A DNA stretch of 64,000 nt from Candidatus Methylophosphatis haderslevensis (lineage in GTDB: Bacteria > Pseudomonadota > Gammaproteobacteria > Burkholderiales > Rhodocyclaceae), in assembly GCA_016711925.1 (NCBI GenBank), contig JADJSA010000018.1, positions 1 to 64,000 of the forward strand. The letters run 5' to 3'. Shown here piece by piece: positions 22,354-30,831 of the stretch. Made by a program: the position numbers and the translations under genes. The notes below the pieces were generated by a model. It did not search any database and was not told where the DNA came from. It saw only the letters and a program-made list of their open reading frames with translations. Every line of letters begins with the position of its first letter. Positions within the stretch are counted from its first letter, which is position 1.

Positions 22354-22470
22354 GAGCCGCATGCAGCGGTCTTTCCAGGCCATACCGCCTGAAAAGCCGC
22401 GTGGTTGTTGGCTTGCAGCTTGATATGCCTGTAGACCGCCATTCCATGCGGCCTGCAGCCATGCACGGTA
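22354..22470. repeat. dispersed intergenic repeat modules
   Basis: The gap between the esterase and aminopeptidase genes carries GTAGACCGCCATTCCATGCG at 22431-22450. The identical 20-mer occurs at 58922-58941, and its core CGCCATTCCATGCG recurs at 5653. Several short inverted segments are present (for example AGGC...GCCT), so the convergent transcripts could form hairpins here. Confidence 0.55.
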
Positions 22471-23989
22471 TCAGCGCTTGCGCCTGCCGAGGCGGATCGC
22501 ACCGGCCGGCTTTTCCACCAGCCAGCGCGACAGCAGTTCGACGCCCCAGGCCACGCCGAAGCCGGTGACGTCGCTCGCCACCCCGCCCAGCCCGCCCGGG
22601 CAGTTGGCGCTCGACAGATCGACATGCAGCCACGGCGCCTCGCCGGCAAAGCGCTTGAGCAGGCGCGCGGCGAGGATGTGGTCGGCTTCGCCCTCGAGCG
22701 TGCATTGCTTGGTGTCGGCCACCTTGCTTTCGAGCGCCTTGTCGTAATCCTCGTCCATCGGAAACAGCGCGACGCGCTCGCCACTTGCCTGGCCGGCCTT
22801 GACCGCCAGCCCGCCGAGCGCCGCATCGCTGGCGAATACGCCGGCATAGCGGTTGCCAAGCGCGTAAATCATGCTGCCGGTCAGGGTGGCGAAGTCGACG
22901 ATCAGGTTGGGCGGGCGCCCGTCGTCGCCGCGCGCCGCCAGCGCCAGGGTGTCGGCCAGCACCATGCGGCCTTCGGCATCGGTATGCACGATCTCGATGG
23001 TGGTGCCGTCGACCGCCTGCACGATGTCGCCCGGCTTGTAGGCCGAGGGGCCGATATGGTTCTGGGCGAGCGCGAGCCAGGCATCGACGCGCAGCGGGAA
23101 GTCCTGCTCGGTGAGCGCCTGCAACAGCGCCAGCGCGACCGCCGAGCCGTTCATGTCCTCGTGCATGCCGGCCATGAACTTGGCGCTCTTCAACTGGTGG
23201 CCGCCGGTGTCGAAGCAGATGCCCTTGCCGACCAGCGCCACCGACAGCGCCGCGCCCGCGCGGCCGGTAGGACAGATGCACGATTGCCGCATCGGCCTCG
23301 GCGCTGCCCTGCGCCACCGCGACGAAGGCGCCGGCACCCTGTTGCCTGAGGCGCTTGAGATCGTATTCCTCGATGCGCCAGTTCATCGTCTTGGCCATCG
23401 CGCGCAGGCGCTTGCGGTAGTTGGCCGGCGTCAGTTCGTTCGGCGCCAGCACGGTGAGTTCGCGCGCCAGCACGTTGGCGCGGGCAATGGCGGCCACCGC
23501 GTCGAGATCCTCGCCGGCCGGGTGGCCGTAGAGGCGGATCGAGCGCAGCGCATGGCGCTCGTCCTTTTTCTTGCGTGCGGGCAGCGGCACGCCGTTGATC
23601 CACGCCACGTAGAGCGCCTCGCGGGCGAGCGCGGCGCGCAGCGGCTCGTCGCCGAACACGCCGATGGCCAGCGAACTCGGCTGCTCGTCGAGCAGCGCAT
23701 CAATCGCGCGGCGCAGCGCGGCGAGCTGCTCGAAGCGCGGCTTGTTGCGATCGAGCATCACGAACGCGCACAGGCCGCCGTGTTCGGTCTGCAGGGTGAC
23801 GGGCGTCTTGGCGAGATCGTCGGGACTCATGCGGCGACGTTTGAGCGTTGCTTGCAGGCGCTCAACCTGCGGCAGCCCGGCAATATCGGCGAGTTTGCCG
23901 ACCCGCGGCAACACCGCCAGAATGTGTTGATGCCGGCGCAGTGCCGACGCATCGAGCATTGCGGCCACAGCCTTGAGCGAAGCCAGCAT
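22471..23989 (-). pseudogene. M17 leucyl aminopeptidase family protein, frameshifted
   Basis: A cytosolic zinc aminopeptidase of the M17 family, about 505 residues when repaired. The catalytic half has VGKGICFDTGGHQLK, HEDMNGSAVALALLQAL, the signature-like VHTDAEGRMVLADTL (NTDAEGR in relatives), and DFATLTGSMIYALGNRYAG. The start at 23989 (MLASLKAVAAML) was chosen because further upstream lies the shared promoter with thyA. The frame breaks near 23260: after HLSYRP one extra base separates the N-terminal half from GAALSVALVGKG. Everything else is conserved, so the single indel may be a sequencing error. In this subfamily VHTDAEGR replaces NTDAEGR. Confidence 0.82.
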
Positions 23990-24003
23990 GCAGGGCGCGT
24001 CCT

Positions 24004-24028
24004 GTAGAATCCCGATACCCGATTCTAC
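24004..24028. promoter_or_regulatory. palindromic divergent promoter of thyA and the aminopeptidase
   Basis: The sequence GTAGAATC, nine bases, GATTCTAC is a perfect 8-base inverted repeat. It places a TAGAAT -10 hexamer on each strand: 24005-24010 for thyA (start 24052) and the complement of 24022-24027 for the aminopeptidase (start 23989). The two promoters are arranged back to back and face over each other. Confidence 0.5.
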
Positions 24029-24051
24029 CCGCCCGCATCCGGGCATTGCCG

Positions 24052-24846
24052 ATGAAGCAGTACCTCGATCTGCTGCGCCACGTGCTGGAACACGGCGACG
24101 AAAAAGCCGACCGCACCGGCACCGGCACGCGTTCGGTGTTCGGCTGGCAGATGCGCTTCGATCTGGCGCAGGGCTTTCCGCTGCTCACCACCAAGAAACT
24201 GCATACGCGGTCGATCATCCACGAGTTGCTGTGGTTCCTGCGCGGCGATACCAACATTGCGTATCTGAAGCAAAACGGGGTATCGATCTGGGATGAGTGG
24301 GCCGACGCGCAAGGCGAACTCGGCCCGGTGTATGGCAAGCAATGGCGCCGCTGGGAAGCCCCGGACGGGCGCTCGATCGACCAGATCGCGCTACTGGTGG
24401 AAGGTCTCAAAAGCAATCCCGATTCACGTCGTCATATCGTGTCGGCGTGGAATCCGGCCGACATCGGGCGCATGCGGCTGCCGCCCTGTCATGCGCTGTT
24501 CCAATTCTATGTAGCAGGCGGAAGGCTTTCCTGCCAGCTCTATCAGCGCAGTGCCGATATCTTTCTTGGCGTTCCGTTCAACATCGCCTCGTATGCGCTG
24601 CTCACCCTGATGCTGGCGCAGGTGTGCGGCTACCGGCCGGGCGACTTCGTGCACACGCTGGGCGATGCGCACCTTTACCTCAACCACCTGGATCAGGCGC
24701 GACTGCAACTGTCGCGCTCGCCGCGCGAGTTGCCGACCCTGCGGCTCAATCCCGAGGTGCGCGACCTGTTCGCGTTTCGCTTTGCGGATTTTTCGCTCGA
24801 AGCTTACGCGCCGCATCCCCATATCGCGGCACCGGTCGCCGTCTGA
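24052..24846 (+). CDS. thyA: thymidylate synthase
   Basis: The 264-residue enzyme makes dTMP from dUMP using methylenetetrahydrofolate. The length equals the E. coli enzyme. The catalytic cysteine is in LPPCHALFQFYV (Cys146). The phosphate-binding arginines are in DRTGTGTRSVFG and NPDSRRHIVSAWN, and the dUMP-contacting QRSADIFLGVPFN and HTLGDAHLYLNH are intact. The ATG at 24052 follows a divergent -10 element by 41 bases. The product dihydrofolate would be recycled by FolA, encoded 5 kb away. Confidence 0.97.
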   Translation: MKQYLDLLRHVLEHGDEKADRTGTGTRSVFGWQMRFDLAQGFPLLTTKKLHTRSIIHELLWFLRGDTNIAYLKQNGVSIWDEWADAQGELGPVYGKQWRRWEAPDGRSIDQIALLVEGLKSNPDSRRHIVSAWNPADIGRMRLPPCHALFQFYVAGGRLSCQLYQRSADIFLGVPFNIASYALLTLMLAQVCGYRPGDFVHTLGDAHLYLNHLDQARLQLSRSPRELPTLRLNPEVRDLFAFRFADFSLEAYAPHPHIAAPVAV

Positions 24847-24878
24847 TCCACGTCTGATTCGCGCAGCGCAGGCGTTGC

Positions 24879-24914
24879 GAAAAAAAACGGCGCGTGGGGA
24901 TCCGCCGCGCCGTC
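24879..24914 (-). terminator. rho-independent terminator
   Basis: On the minus strand, ACGGCGCG and CGCGCCGT form an 8-base-pair stem with an 11-base loop, followed directly by a run of eight Ts (seen as As at 24880-24887 on the plus strand). It lies downstream of the glycine-zipper gene at 25037-25603. The hairpin could also affect the convergent thyA transcript. Confidence 0.75.
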
Positions 24915-25036
24915 GCCCAAATGCCGGCACTTGCGCCAGCCCATCGGAAATGCCGTTCGCCGGACCCGCCTCGTCGACATCACGAACAACTCGCGGCATG
25001 TCGCCGCGACCGCCAATCCGGCCGCCAGGCTGCCGC

Positions 25037-25603
25037 TCAGCCGCGCCCGGCCAGCACGCCGTTGCTGACGCGAACCTTGTCCCCGATCCCCTGGGTCGGC
25101 GGCGCGGACTGATAGACGGTGCGCGCCGATCCGTCCTCCATGCGCACAACCACGCGGTAGCCGGTCGTGGTGCGCATGTTCTTTTCGATTTCGTGGCCGG
25201 CAAACGCGCCGCCGGCCGCGCCAGCCGCGCCCAGCCCAGTCCGGCCGTTGCCGCGACCGAACTGGCTGCCGACTATCGCCCCGGTCACACCGCCGGCAAC
25301 CGCACCCAATCCGCTGGCGTGCCCCTTGACCTGCACCTGGCGCACCGATTCGATCACGCCGCACTGGCGGCAAACTTCACCCGCAGCGCTGGCTGCTGGC
25401 CGCCCGTCGCCGCGCCTGACCGAGGCCTCGTTTGCCGCCATCGACGCCGCGCCCTCCAGCGCCGCCGAGTCGGCCTTGCGCGAAAATGCCGACGGAATCA
25501 GCCCGGTCACCGCGCCGATGGCGATCAAGCTGGCGACGATGACTGCGATCGCGGCGATGCTGACCAGCGGGGCGGGACGACTGAAATTGCGGCTCAGCGG
25601 CAT
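25037..25603 (-). CDS. glycine-zipper 2TM domain protein (SlyB/PCP-like)
   Basis: The 188-residue product has an N-terminal hydrophobic segment (about 12-36) without a lipobox cysteine, so it looks like an inner-membrane anchor rather than a lipoprotein. The middle holds VCRQCGVIESVRQVQ, then the glycine zipper VAGGVTGAIVGSQFG and AAGAAGGAFAGHEIE (residues ~100-140). The end is a small beta domain, YRVVVRMEDGSARTV, seen in SlyB- and PCP-like envelope proteins. These are thought to stabilise the cell envelope; the exact role is unknown. A strong terminator follows the gene. Confidence 0.85.
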   Translation of the reverse strand: MPLSRNFSRPAPLVSIAAIAVIVASLIAIGAVTGLIPSAFSRKADSAALEGAASMAANEASVRRGDGRPAASAAGEVCRQCGVIESVRQVQVKGHASGLGAVAGGVTGAIVGSQFGRGNGRTGLGAAGAAGGAFAGHEIEKNMRTTTGYRVVVRMEDGSARTVYQSAPPTQGIGDKVRVSNGVLAGRG

Positions 25604-25828
25604 TCGATAGGCTCCGGTTCATTTGCCGCCAGCACCGGCCAACGCCGTAAACTGCGGGAAATGCCCCGAACTTGAGCAACCGGTATGCCACCGGACGAAA
25701 ATCATTATTATTCAACGGCTTGCATATGGCATGGGGCGCGCAGCCCGGATTTGCGTTGTCGCCGACCGGCGACAACGCCCCGTCCGTAAAGCTTAAAGTT
25801 TTGAAAAACAAGGTGTATTTTTTTGTCT

Positions 25829-25852
25829 CCCGGCACAGACAACTGTGCCGGG
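25829..25852. other. 10-base-pair hairpin downstream of glrR
   Basis: CCCGGCACAG and CTGTGCCGGG form a perfect stem with a 4-base loop 17 bases after the glrR stop. On the glrR transcript the stem is followed by AGACAAAAAAA, not Us. It is therefore not a classical terminator; it may protect the 3' end of the message. Confidence 0.5.
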
Positions 25853-25868
25853 AAGGACAAGCGCATAG

Positions 25869-27230
25869 TCAGGCGCGTTCGGCCTTGAACTCGGCGGGAG
25901 TGAGATTGTGCCGCTGCAGGAGTTTGTAGAACTCGGTCCGGTTGCGCTGCGCCAGACGGGCAGCCTGCGAGACATTGCCGCCGGTGGTCTTCATCAGCCG
26001 CACCAGGTAATCGCGCTCGAAGCCCTTGCGCGCGTCGTCCAGGGCGACGAACGCCTGCGCATCCTCGCGCAGCGCCTGCTGCACCAGCGAGCGCGGAATG
26101 ACGGCCGTGGTGGACAGCGCAACCGACTGTTCGACCACGTTGAGCAACTGGCGGACGTTGCCCGGCCAGGCGGCGTTTAGCAGCAGTTCCATCGCATCCG
26201 GCGCAAAGCTCTGGGCCGCCTTGCCGTAGCGCTCGGAGAGCCGCTCGAGAAAGCGCGAGGCGAGCAGCGGGATGTCCTCGCGCCGCTCGGCCAGCAGCGG
26301 CAGCTTGAGCGGCACCACGTTGAGGCGATAGAAGAGATCCTGCCGCATCGTGCCTTCGTGCATCTTGGCTTCGAGATCCTGGTGGGTGGCCGAGATGATC
26401 CGCACATCCACCGCCACATCCTGGGTCGAACCGACCGGCCGAACGCGCCGCTCCTGCAGCGCACGCAGCAGCTTGGGCTGGAGATTGAGCGGCATGTCGC
26501 CGATTTCGTCGAGAAACAAGGTGCCACCGTCGGCCGCCATGAACAGACCCTTGTGGGCCGCGATGGCGCCCGAGAACGACCCCTTGGCGTGGCCGAACAG
26601 CTCGGATTCGAGCAAATGCTCCGGGATCGCCGCGCAATTGATCGCCTGGAACGGCCCTTTGGCGCGCGGACTGGCCTGATGGATCGCCCGGGCCAGCAAT
26701 TCCTTGCCGGTGCCGCTGGCGCCGTTGATCAGCACGCTGGCGTCGGATGCCGCGACCAGTTCTGCCTGGCGCAGGACTTCGAGCATCGGAGCACTGCGGG
26801 TGATGATGCTGCCAGCCCAGTGCGGCACGTCGCCTTCGGATTCAAAATTGCCGCCGGTCGCGCGCAGCGCCTGCTCCACCTGCGCCAGCAAGGCGCGGCT
26901 GTCGAACGGCTTGGTGAGGAAACCGAACACCCCGCGCTGGGTGGCGGTGACCGCATCGGGAATGGTCCCGTGCGCGGTCAGGATAATGACCGGAAGCGTC
27001 GGCGCCTGCTGGTGGATCTGGTCGAACAGCGCCAGCCCGTCCATGCCGCCCATCTTCAGGTCGGTGATCACCAGCGAAGGGCGCTGGCTGGCCAGGCGGC
27101 CCAGCGCTTCTTCGCCGGATTCGGCCGTGGTCACCGAATAGCCGGACGCCCCGAGGCGCATCGCGATCAGTTGCAGCAGGCCGACATCGTCGTCGACCAG
27201 GAGGATTTCAGGACGCGCGGGAGAACTCAT
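25869..27230 (-). CDS. glrR: sigma-54-dependent response regulator GlrR (QseF)
   Basis: This 453-residue NtrC-type activator has a receiver domain at 1-120 with phospho-acceptor Asp57 (LVITDLKM), a central AAA+ domain with Walker A GASGTGKELLAR and Walker B GGTLFLDEIGD, and a C-terminal helix-turn-helix (GNVSQAARLAQRNRTEFYKLL). The overall sequence and the RNRTEFYKLLxRHxL tail are those of GlrR, whose E. coli counterpart activates glmY and envelope genes. The sigma-54-contacting GAFTGA loop reads GSFSGA. That change should be checked, because the threonine is important in well-studied members. It is the last gene of a glrK-qseG-glrR operon. Confidence 0.9.
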   Translation of the reverse strand: MSSPARPEILLVDDDVGLLQLIAMRLGASGYSVTTAESGEEALGRLASQRPSLVITDLKMGGMDGLALFDQIHQQAPTLPVIILTAHGTIPDAVTATQRGVFGFLTKPFDSRALLAQVEQALRATGGNFESEGDVPHWAGSIITRSAPMLEVLRQAELVAASDASVLINGASGTGKELLARAIHQASPRAKGPFQAINCAAIPEHLLESELFGHAKGSFSGAIAAHKGLFMAADGGTLFLDEIGDMPLNLQPKLLRALQERRVRPVGSTQDVAVDVRIISATHQDLEAKMHEGTMRQDLFYRLNVVPLKLPLLAERREDIPLLASRFLERLSERYGKAAQSFAPDAMELLLNAAWPGNVRQLLNVVEQSVALSTTAVIPRSLVQQALREDAQAFVALDDARKGFERDYLVRLMKTTGGNVSQAARLAQRNRTEFYKLLQRHNLTPAEFKAERA

Positions 27231-27240
27231 GGTTGGTTTC

Positions 27241-27897
27241 TCAGTTGGGCCGACGCTGCGGACTACGGCTGCGAAGATCGCGCTCGATGCTGAGAAGGGC
27301 ATCGAGCTTTTTCTGCAATTCGTCGCTGCGGCGTTTTTCATCGGCCAGTTGCCCCTCAAGTTTCTTGTACTGGGTGTTCAATTCGTCCACCCGTTTGGCA
27401 TCTTCACGCGGCATCAGTTCAACCCGCTTCTGTTCGTCGCGCACTTGCCGCATCCGCTCGTTGTTGAGCTTCTGCAGCGTCCACGCCAGTTGGCGCTGCG
27501 GCGAACTGGCATCGCCCGCTCGCGGCACTGCCGTTTCCAGCAGGCTGGCCAGCTTCGCGTCGTCGCGGAACGACGCGCCTGGCACCATCAGCAGCAGAGC
27601 CAGACGCAGGCGCTGCAGTTCGCTCTTGTCGCGCTGGAATGTCGCACCGACGGCGTTGTATTCCTTGCGCAACTCGTCCTGCGGCAGCGTCGACACGCGC
27701 TGGAAATATCCCAGCAACTCAACGACTTCCAGGTTGTCCTTGGCAATTTCGCCGGCCATCGGCGGTGGCGGGACGGGCGCCGGTGTTTGCACTGCGGGAG
27801 TGTCGTTGGCGGGCGCCGGTTTGACCAGCGGGAACTGGCACCCTGCCGCGATCACCATCGCGGTCGTTACCATCAAAGCTTCTCTAACAAGTTTCAT
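27241..27897 (-). CDS. QseG-like lipoprotein
   Basis: The 218-residue product has a lipoprotein signal (MKLVREALMVTTAMVIAAGC, lipidated Cys20), then a proline-rich linker and a helical domain ending in a coiled coil (residues ~150-205, QYKKLEGQLADEKRRSDELQ). The position between a GlrK-type kinase and GlrR, and the overall architecture, match QseG, an outer-membrane lipoprotein that controls the kinase in enteric bacteria. Its start overlaps the end of glrK by 4 bases and glrR follows 10 bases after its stop. Sequence similarity to QseG itself is weak by eye, so the name is by context. Confidence 0.8.
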   Translation of the reverse strand: MKLVREALMVTTAMVIAAGCQFPLVKPAPANDTPAVQTPAPVPPPPMAGEIAKDNLEVVELLGYFQRVSTLPQDELRKEYNAVGATFQRDKSELQRLRLALLLMVPGASFRDDAKLASLLETAVPRAGDASSPQRQLAWTLQKLNNERMRQVRDEQKRVELMPREDAKRVDELNTQYKKLEGQLADEKRRSDELQKKLDALLSIERDLRSRSPQRRPN

Positions 27898-29330
27898 GCC
27901 TGACGCTCTTTGAATTTTTTTGGTATGACGACGCGAAAATGTGCGCCGGCTTCTGAATCGACCAGCTCGATGCGTCCGTGGTGCGCAGCGACGTACTCGT
28001 TGGCAATCGCCAGCCCGAGACCGCTGCCCTCCACCTTAGGGCCGTCGGAATGTGTCCCGCGAAAGAAAGGCTCGAATATCCGGTTGCGTTCGCCCTCCGG
28101 AACACCGGGACCATCGTCGATCACATCGATCACCGCCTTGCCGGACTCGGCGCCCAGCATCACCTTGACCACGCCGTCCCGCGGCGAGTACTTGAGCGCA
28201 TTGGCGAGGAGATTGTCGATGACCACGCGCAGCTTGTCGGCATCGCCCTCGACCTGCACCGGCCGCAGCATCCGCTGGAATCGAACCCCGCGCGCAGCGG
28301 CCGCCAGCAGGTGGTCGGAGACGACATTGTCGCATACCTTGTCCAGCGCCAAGGGCTCCAGATCGAGCAGCGCGGCCGCCTGACTGGCGCGCTGGAAGTT
28401 GAGCATTTCCTCGATCAGTGCCTGCAGGCGCAGGCTGTTCTGCCGCATGATGCCCACCACGCTGCGCTGCTGCTCGGTCAGCGGACCGGGCACGCCGTCG
28501 TCGAGCAGCTGGGTGCCTTCGCGGATCGCCGTCAAAGGCGTCTTCAGATCGTGCGAGACATGGCGCAGGAAGCGGCTCTTCTGCTGTTCCAGTTCGGACA
28601 GGCGCTGGCGCAGCCAGTCGAGGCGCAGACCGAGAGCTGCCAGGTCGCTCGGGCCGCGAACCCGGATCGGCCGCTGGTAGTCGCCGCGGCCGAGGTTGCG
28701 GATCGCCGCGTCGAACTGGCTCAACTGCGTCGAAATGATGTGGCGGAACCACAGCGCGATCAGCAGCGCCAGCGGAACCGTCACCGGCACCAGCCAGACC
28801 AGCAGCTCGCGTATCGTCTGCGCCGACCCGAGCATGGCGGCCACTTCGCCGTCGACGCCGTTGCGCACATCCACCACCAGGTCGTCGGCGTTTTGCACGA
28901 GGCGGGTGAACGCCTGCAGCGCCACTTGCGGATCGACCAGCGCGTTCTCCGACATCATTTCATTGAGCCGCTTTTCATCGGATGCCACCGCCAGCCGGCG
29001 GTTGCGCTGATCGTCGGTGGTAAGGAAGGGTTCGTAGGCCAGCAGCGTCTGGTCGAACTCGCTGCGCAGGCTCCGATAGTCGTCGAGCAGTGCCGCGTCC
29101 TGCAGCACCAGATACTGGCGCAAGACGCGCTCCATCCCGGTCAGCGTCTCGCCGATCTGCTTGCCGTTGCGCGCAACCGCTGCGCTGCGCTGCACCGCCA
29201 CTGCGCTCTGCTGCGCCAGGCGGTCGACCGCCAGGAGGGAAATCGCAAACGCCACCATCAGCGGCAGGGCGACAAACGCGAAGCCGATCAGGATCAAACG
29301 CAAAAACGACTTGGGGTAGTGCTTGCGCAA
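27894..29330 (-). CDS. glrK: sensor histidine kinase GlrK (QseE)
   Basis: The 478-residue kinase has a membrane segment at about 10-33, a periplasmic helical sensor domain (~34-175), a second membrane segment at ~180-200 and a HAMP-like linker. The catalytic core has the phosphorylated histidine in FLRHVSHDLKTPL, N-box NLLANALKYSP, and ATP-lid boxes IDDGPGVP and GSGLGLAIA. The frame is open into the divergent folA gene, so the start must lie below 29386. TTG at 29330 gives the length of E. coli GlrK and has a GGAG site upstream. It phosphorylates GlrR, encoded in the same operon. Confidence 0.88.
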   Translation of the reverse strand: MRKHYPKSFLRLILIGFAFVALPLMVAFAISLLAVDRLAQQSAVAVQRSAAVARNGKQIGETLTGMERVLRQYLVLQDAALLDDYRSLRSEFDQTLLAYEPFLTTDDQRNRRLAVASDEKRLNEMMSENALVDPQVALQAFTRLVQNADDLVVDVRNGVDGEVAAMLGSAQTIRELLVWLVPVTVPLALLIALWFRHIISTQLSQFDAAIRNLGRGDYQRPIRVRGPSDLAALGLRLDWLRQRLSELEQQKSRFLRHVSHDLKTPLTAIREGTQLLDDGVPGPLTEQQRSVVGIMRQNSLRLQALIEEMLNFQRASQAAALLDLEPLALDKVCDNVVSDHLLAAAARGVRFQRMLRPVQVEGDADKLRVVIDNLLANALKYSPRDGVVKVMLGAESGKAVIDVIDDGPGVPEGERNRIFEPFFRGTHSDGPKVEGSGLGLAIANEYVAAHHGRIELVDSEAGAHFRVVIPKKFKERQA

Positions 29331-29385
29331 GACGGATGCTCCGCTCTGATATAGTCTTTGGCCGATCGTCAGACATGATAGCCCG

Positions 29386-29889
29386 ATGGCCCTCGACCAC
29401 GCATCGACGCCGCTGATCTCGCTGATAGCCGCGGTCGCCCGAGACGGCACCATCGGCGACGGCAACGCGATTCCGTGGCGCATCCCGGGCGAGCAGAAGT
29501 ACTTTCGCAGCATTACCACCGGCCATCCGATCATCATGGGCCGCAAGACGCATGAATCGATCGGCCGCGTCCTGCCGGGTCGGCGCAACATGGTGGTGTC
29601 GCGCGATCCGGGCTATCGTGCCGAGGGTTGCGAGGTTTTCCCGTCGCTGGAGAGCGCGCTGGCCGCGTGCCGCAGTGCGAACGAGGTGTTCGTGATCGGC
29701 GGCGGCGAACTCTACCGCGCGGGCCTGCCGCTGGCCGACCGCCTATACCTGACCGAGATCCACGCCGATTTCGCCGGCGACACGCGCTTTCCGGGTTTCG
29801 ACAGAAGCCGGTGGAAGCTGGTGTCGCGCGAACCGAACCGGAGCGAAAACGGCTGGGCCTACGACTACGCGGTCTACCAGCGCGCCTGA
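29386..29889 (+). CDS. folA: dihydrofolate reductase
   Basis: The 167-residue enzyme regenerates tetrahydrofolate with NADPH. It has IAAVARDGTIGDGNAIPWRIPGE, the NADPH-binding GRKTHESIGRVLPGR and FVIGGGELYRAGL. The active-site acid is a glutamate (IPGEQKYF) where E. coli has Asp27, as also happens in eukaryotic enzymes. The gene is divergent from glrK and separated from its TTG start by only 55 bases, so the promoters are interleaved. It converges on dcd. Confidence 0.95.
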   Translation: MALDHASTPLISLIAAVARDGTIGDGNAIPWRIPGEQKYFRSITTGHPIIMGRKTHESIGRVLPGRRNMVVSRDPGYRAEGCEVFPSLESALAACRSANEVFVIGGGELYRAGLPLADRLYLTEIHADFAGDTRFPGFDRSRWKLVSREPNRSENGWAYDYAVYQRA

Positions 29890-29915
29890 TTCGCCGCTGG
29901 TGGCGGATTCCCGAC

Positions 29916-30482
29916 TCAGATTTTCGGCAGGGTAACGCCGACCTGGCCTTGGTATTTGCCGCCGCGGTCCTTGTAGGAAGTCTCGCAGACCTCGTCGCTC
30001 TCGAAGAACACCACCTGCGCGCAGCCTTCGCCCGCGTAGATCTTGGCCGGCAGTGGCGTGGTGTTGGAGAACTCGAGGGTCACGAAGCCCTCCCATTCCG
30101 GCTCGAACGGCGTGACATTGACGATGATGCCGCAGCGCGCGTAGGTGCTCTTGCCCAGGCAGATGGTCAGCACACTGCGCGGGATGCGGAAATACTCGAC
30201 GGTGCGCGCCAGCGCAAACGAGTTCGGCGGAATGATGCAGAATTCGCCACGCATTTCGACAAACGAGTTCGGATCGAACGCCTTGGGGTCGACGATCGTC
30301 GAATTGATGTTGGTAAACACCTTGAATTCCGGCGCACAGCGGATGTCGTAGCCATAGCTCGACGTGCCGTAGGAGACGATCTTGTGGCCGTTTGCCTCCC
30401 GGATCAGCGTCGGTTCGAACGGCTCGATCATGCCGTGCTGCTCCGCCATGCGGCGAATCCACTTGTCCGATTTGATGCTCAT
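29916..30482 (-). CDS. dcd: dCTP deaminase
   Basis: The 188-residue enzyme deaminates dCTP to dUTP, supplying dUMP for thymidylate synthase. It belongs to the dUTPase-like trimeric fold. Typical motifs are SYGTSSYGYDIRCA, the substrate-binding SFALARTVEYFRIP, GKSTYARCGIIVNVTPFEPEWEG with the catalytic Glu, and AGEGCAQVVFFE. Length and start are normal. It is the last of a minus-strand group with apbC and a DUF1330 gene, although a 56-base gap separates it from DUF1330. Confidence 0.95.
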   Translation of the reverse strand: MSIKSDKWIRRMAEQHGMIEPFEPTLIREANGHKIVSYGTSSYGYDIRCAPEFKVFTNINSTIVDPKAFDPNSFVEMRGEFCIIPPNSFALARTVEYFRIPRSVLTICLGKSTYARCGIIVNVTPFEPEWEGFVTLEFSNTTPLPAKIYAGEGCAQVVFFESDEVCETSYKDRGGKYQGQVGVTLPKI

Positions 30483-30538
30483 GGCAGCGCTTTCCCTGCG
30501 TGATCGAAGAGCGGCATTCTAGCGTGAGCGCGGCCCGG

Positions 30539-30823
30539 TCAATCCTCGTAGGCGCTGAGAACGACATCCGCCGCCGCCCGGCGGATCGGGATCAGCCGCT
30601 GGTAGGCCGGCGAGTCATGCCATTTGCGCAGACTTGGCAGATCGGAGAAACGAATGGCAACCAGCGACTGGCCGGGCGCGTCGCCGCCAACCTGATCCTG
30701 CAAACGGCCGCGAAACATCACCTCGCCACCGGCCGCGGCAATCGTCGCGCCGACCTGGCTCACATACTCCTGCCACTTCGTCGCGTCGCGAACCGTGATG
30801 TGTCCAATCAACCAGGTCGCCAT
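30539..30823 (-). CDS. DUF1330 domain protein
   Basis: This 94-residue single-domain protein matches DUF1330, a dimeric alpha/beta-barrel fold. Features are ITVRDATKWQEYVSQV, GEVMFRGR and the helix RFSDLPSLRKWHDSPAYQRLIPIR, with the usual SPAYQ. The biochemical role of the family is not established. The start lies 9 bases after the apbC stop on the same strand, so the two are probably cotranscribed. The ATG gives a normal family length. Confidence 0.85.
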   Translation of the reverse strand: MATWLIGHITVRDATKWQEYVSQVGATIAAAGGEVMFRGRLQDQVGGDAPGQSLVAIRFSDLPSLRKWHDSPAYQRLIPIRRAAADVVLSAYED

Positions 30824-30831
30824 GCCGCGGC

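Noticed and set aside
25829..25852. A rho-independent terminator for glrR.
   Set aside because: On the glrR transcript the stem is followed by As rather than Us. I recorded it only as a hairpin.
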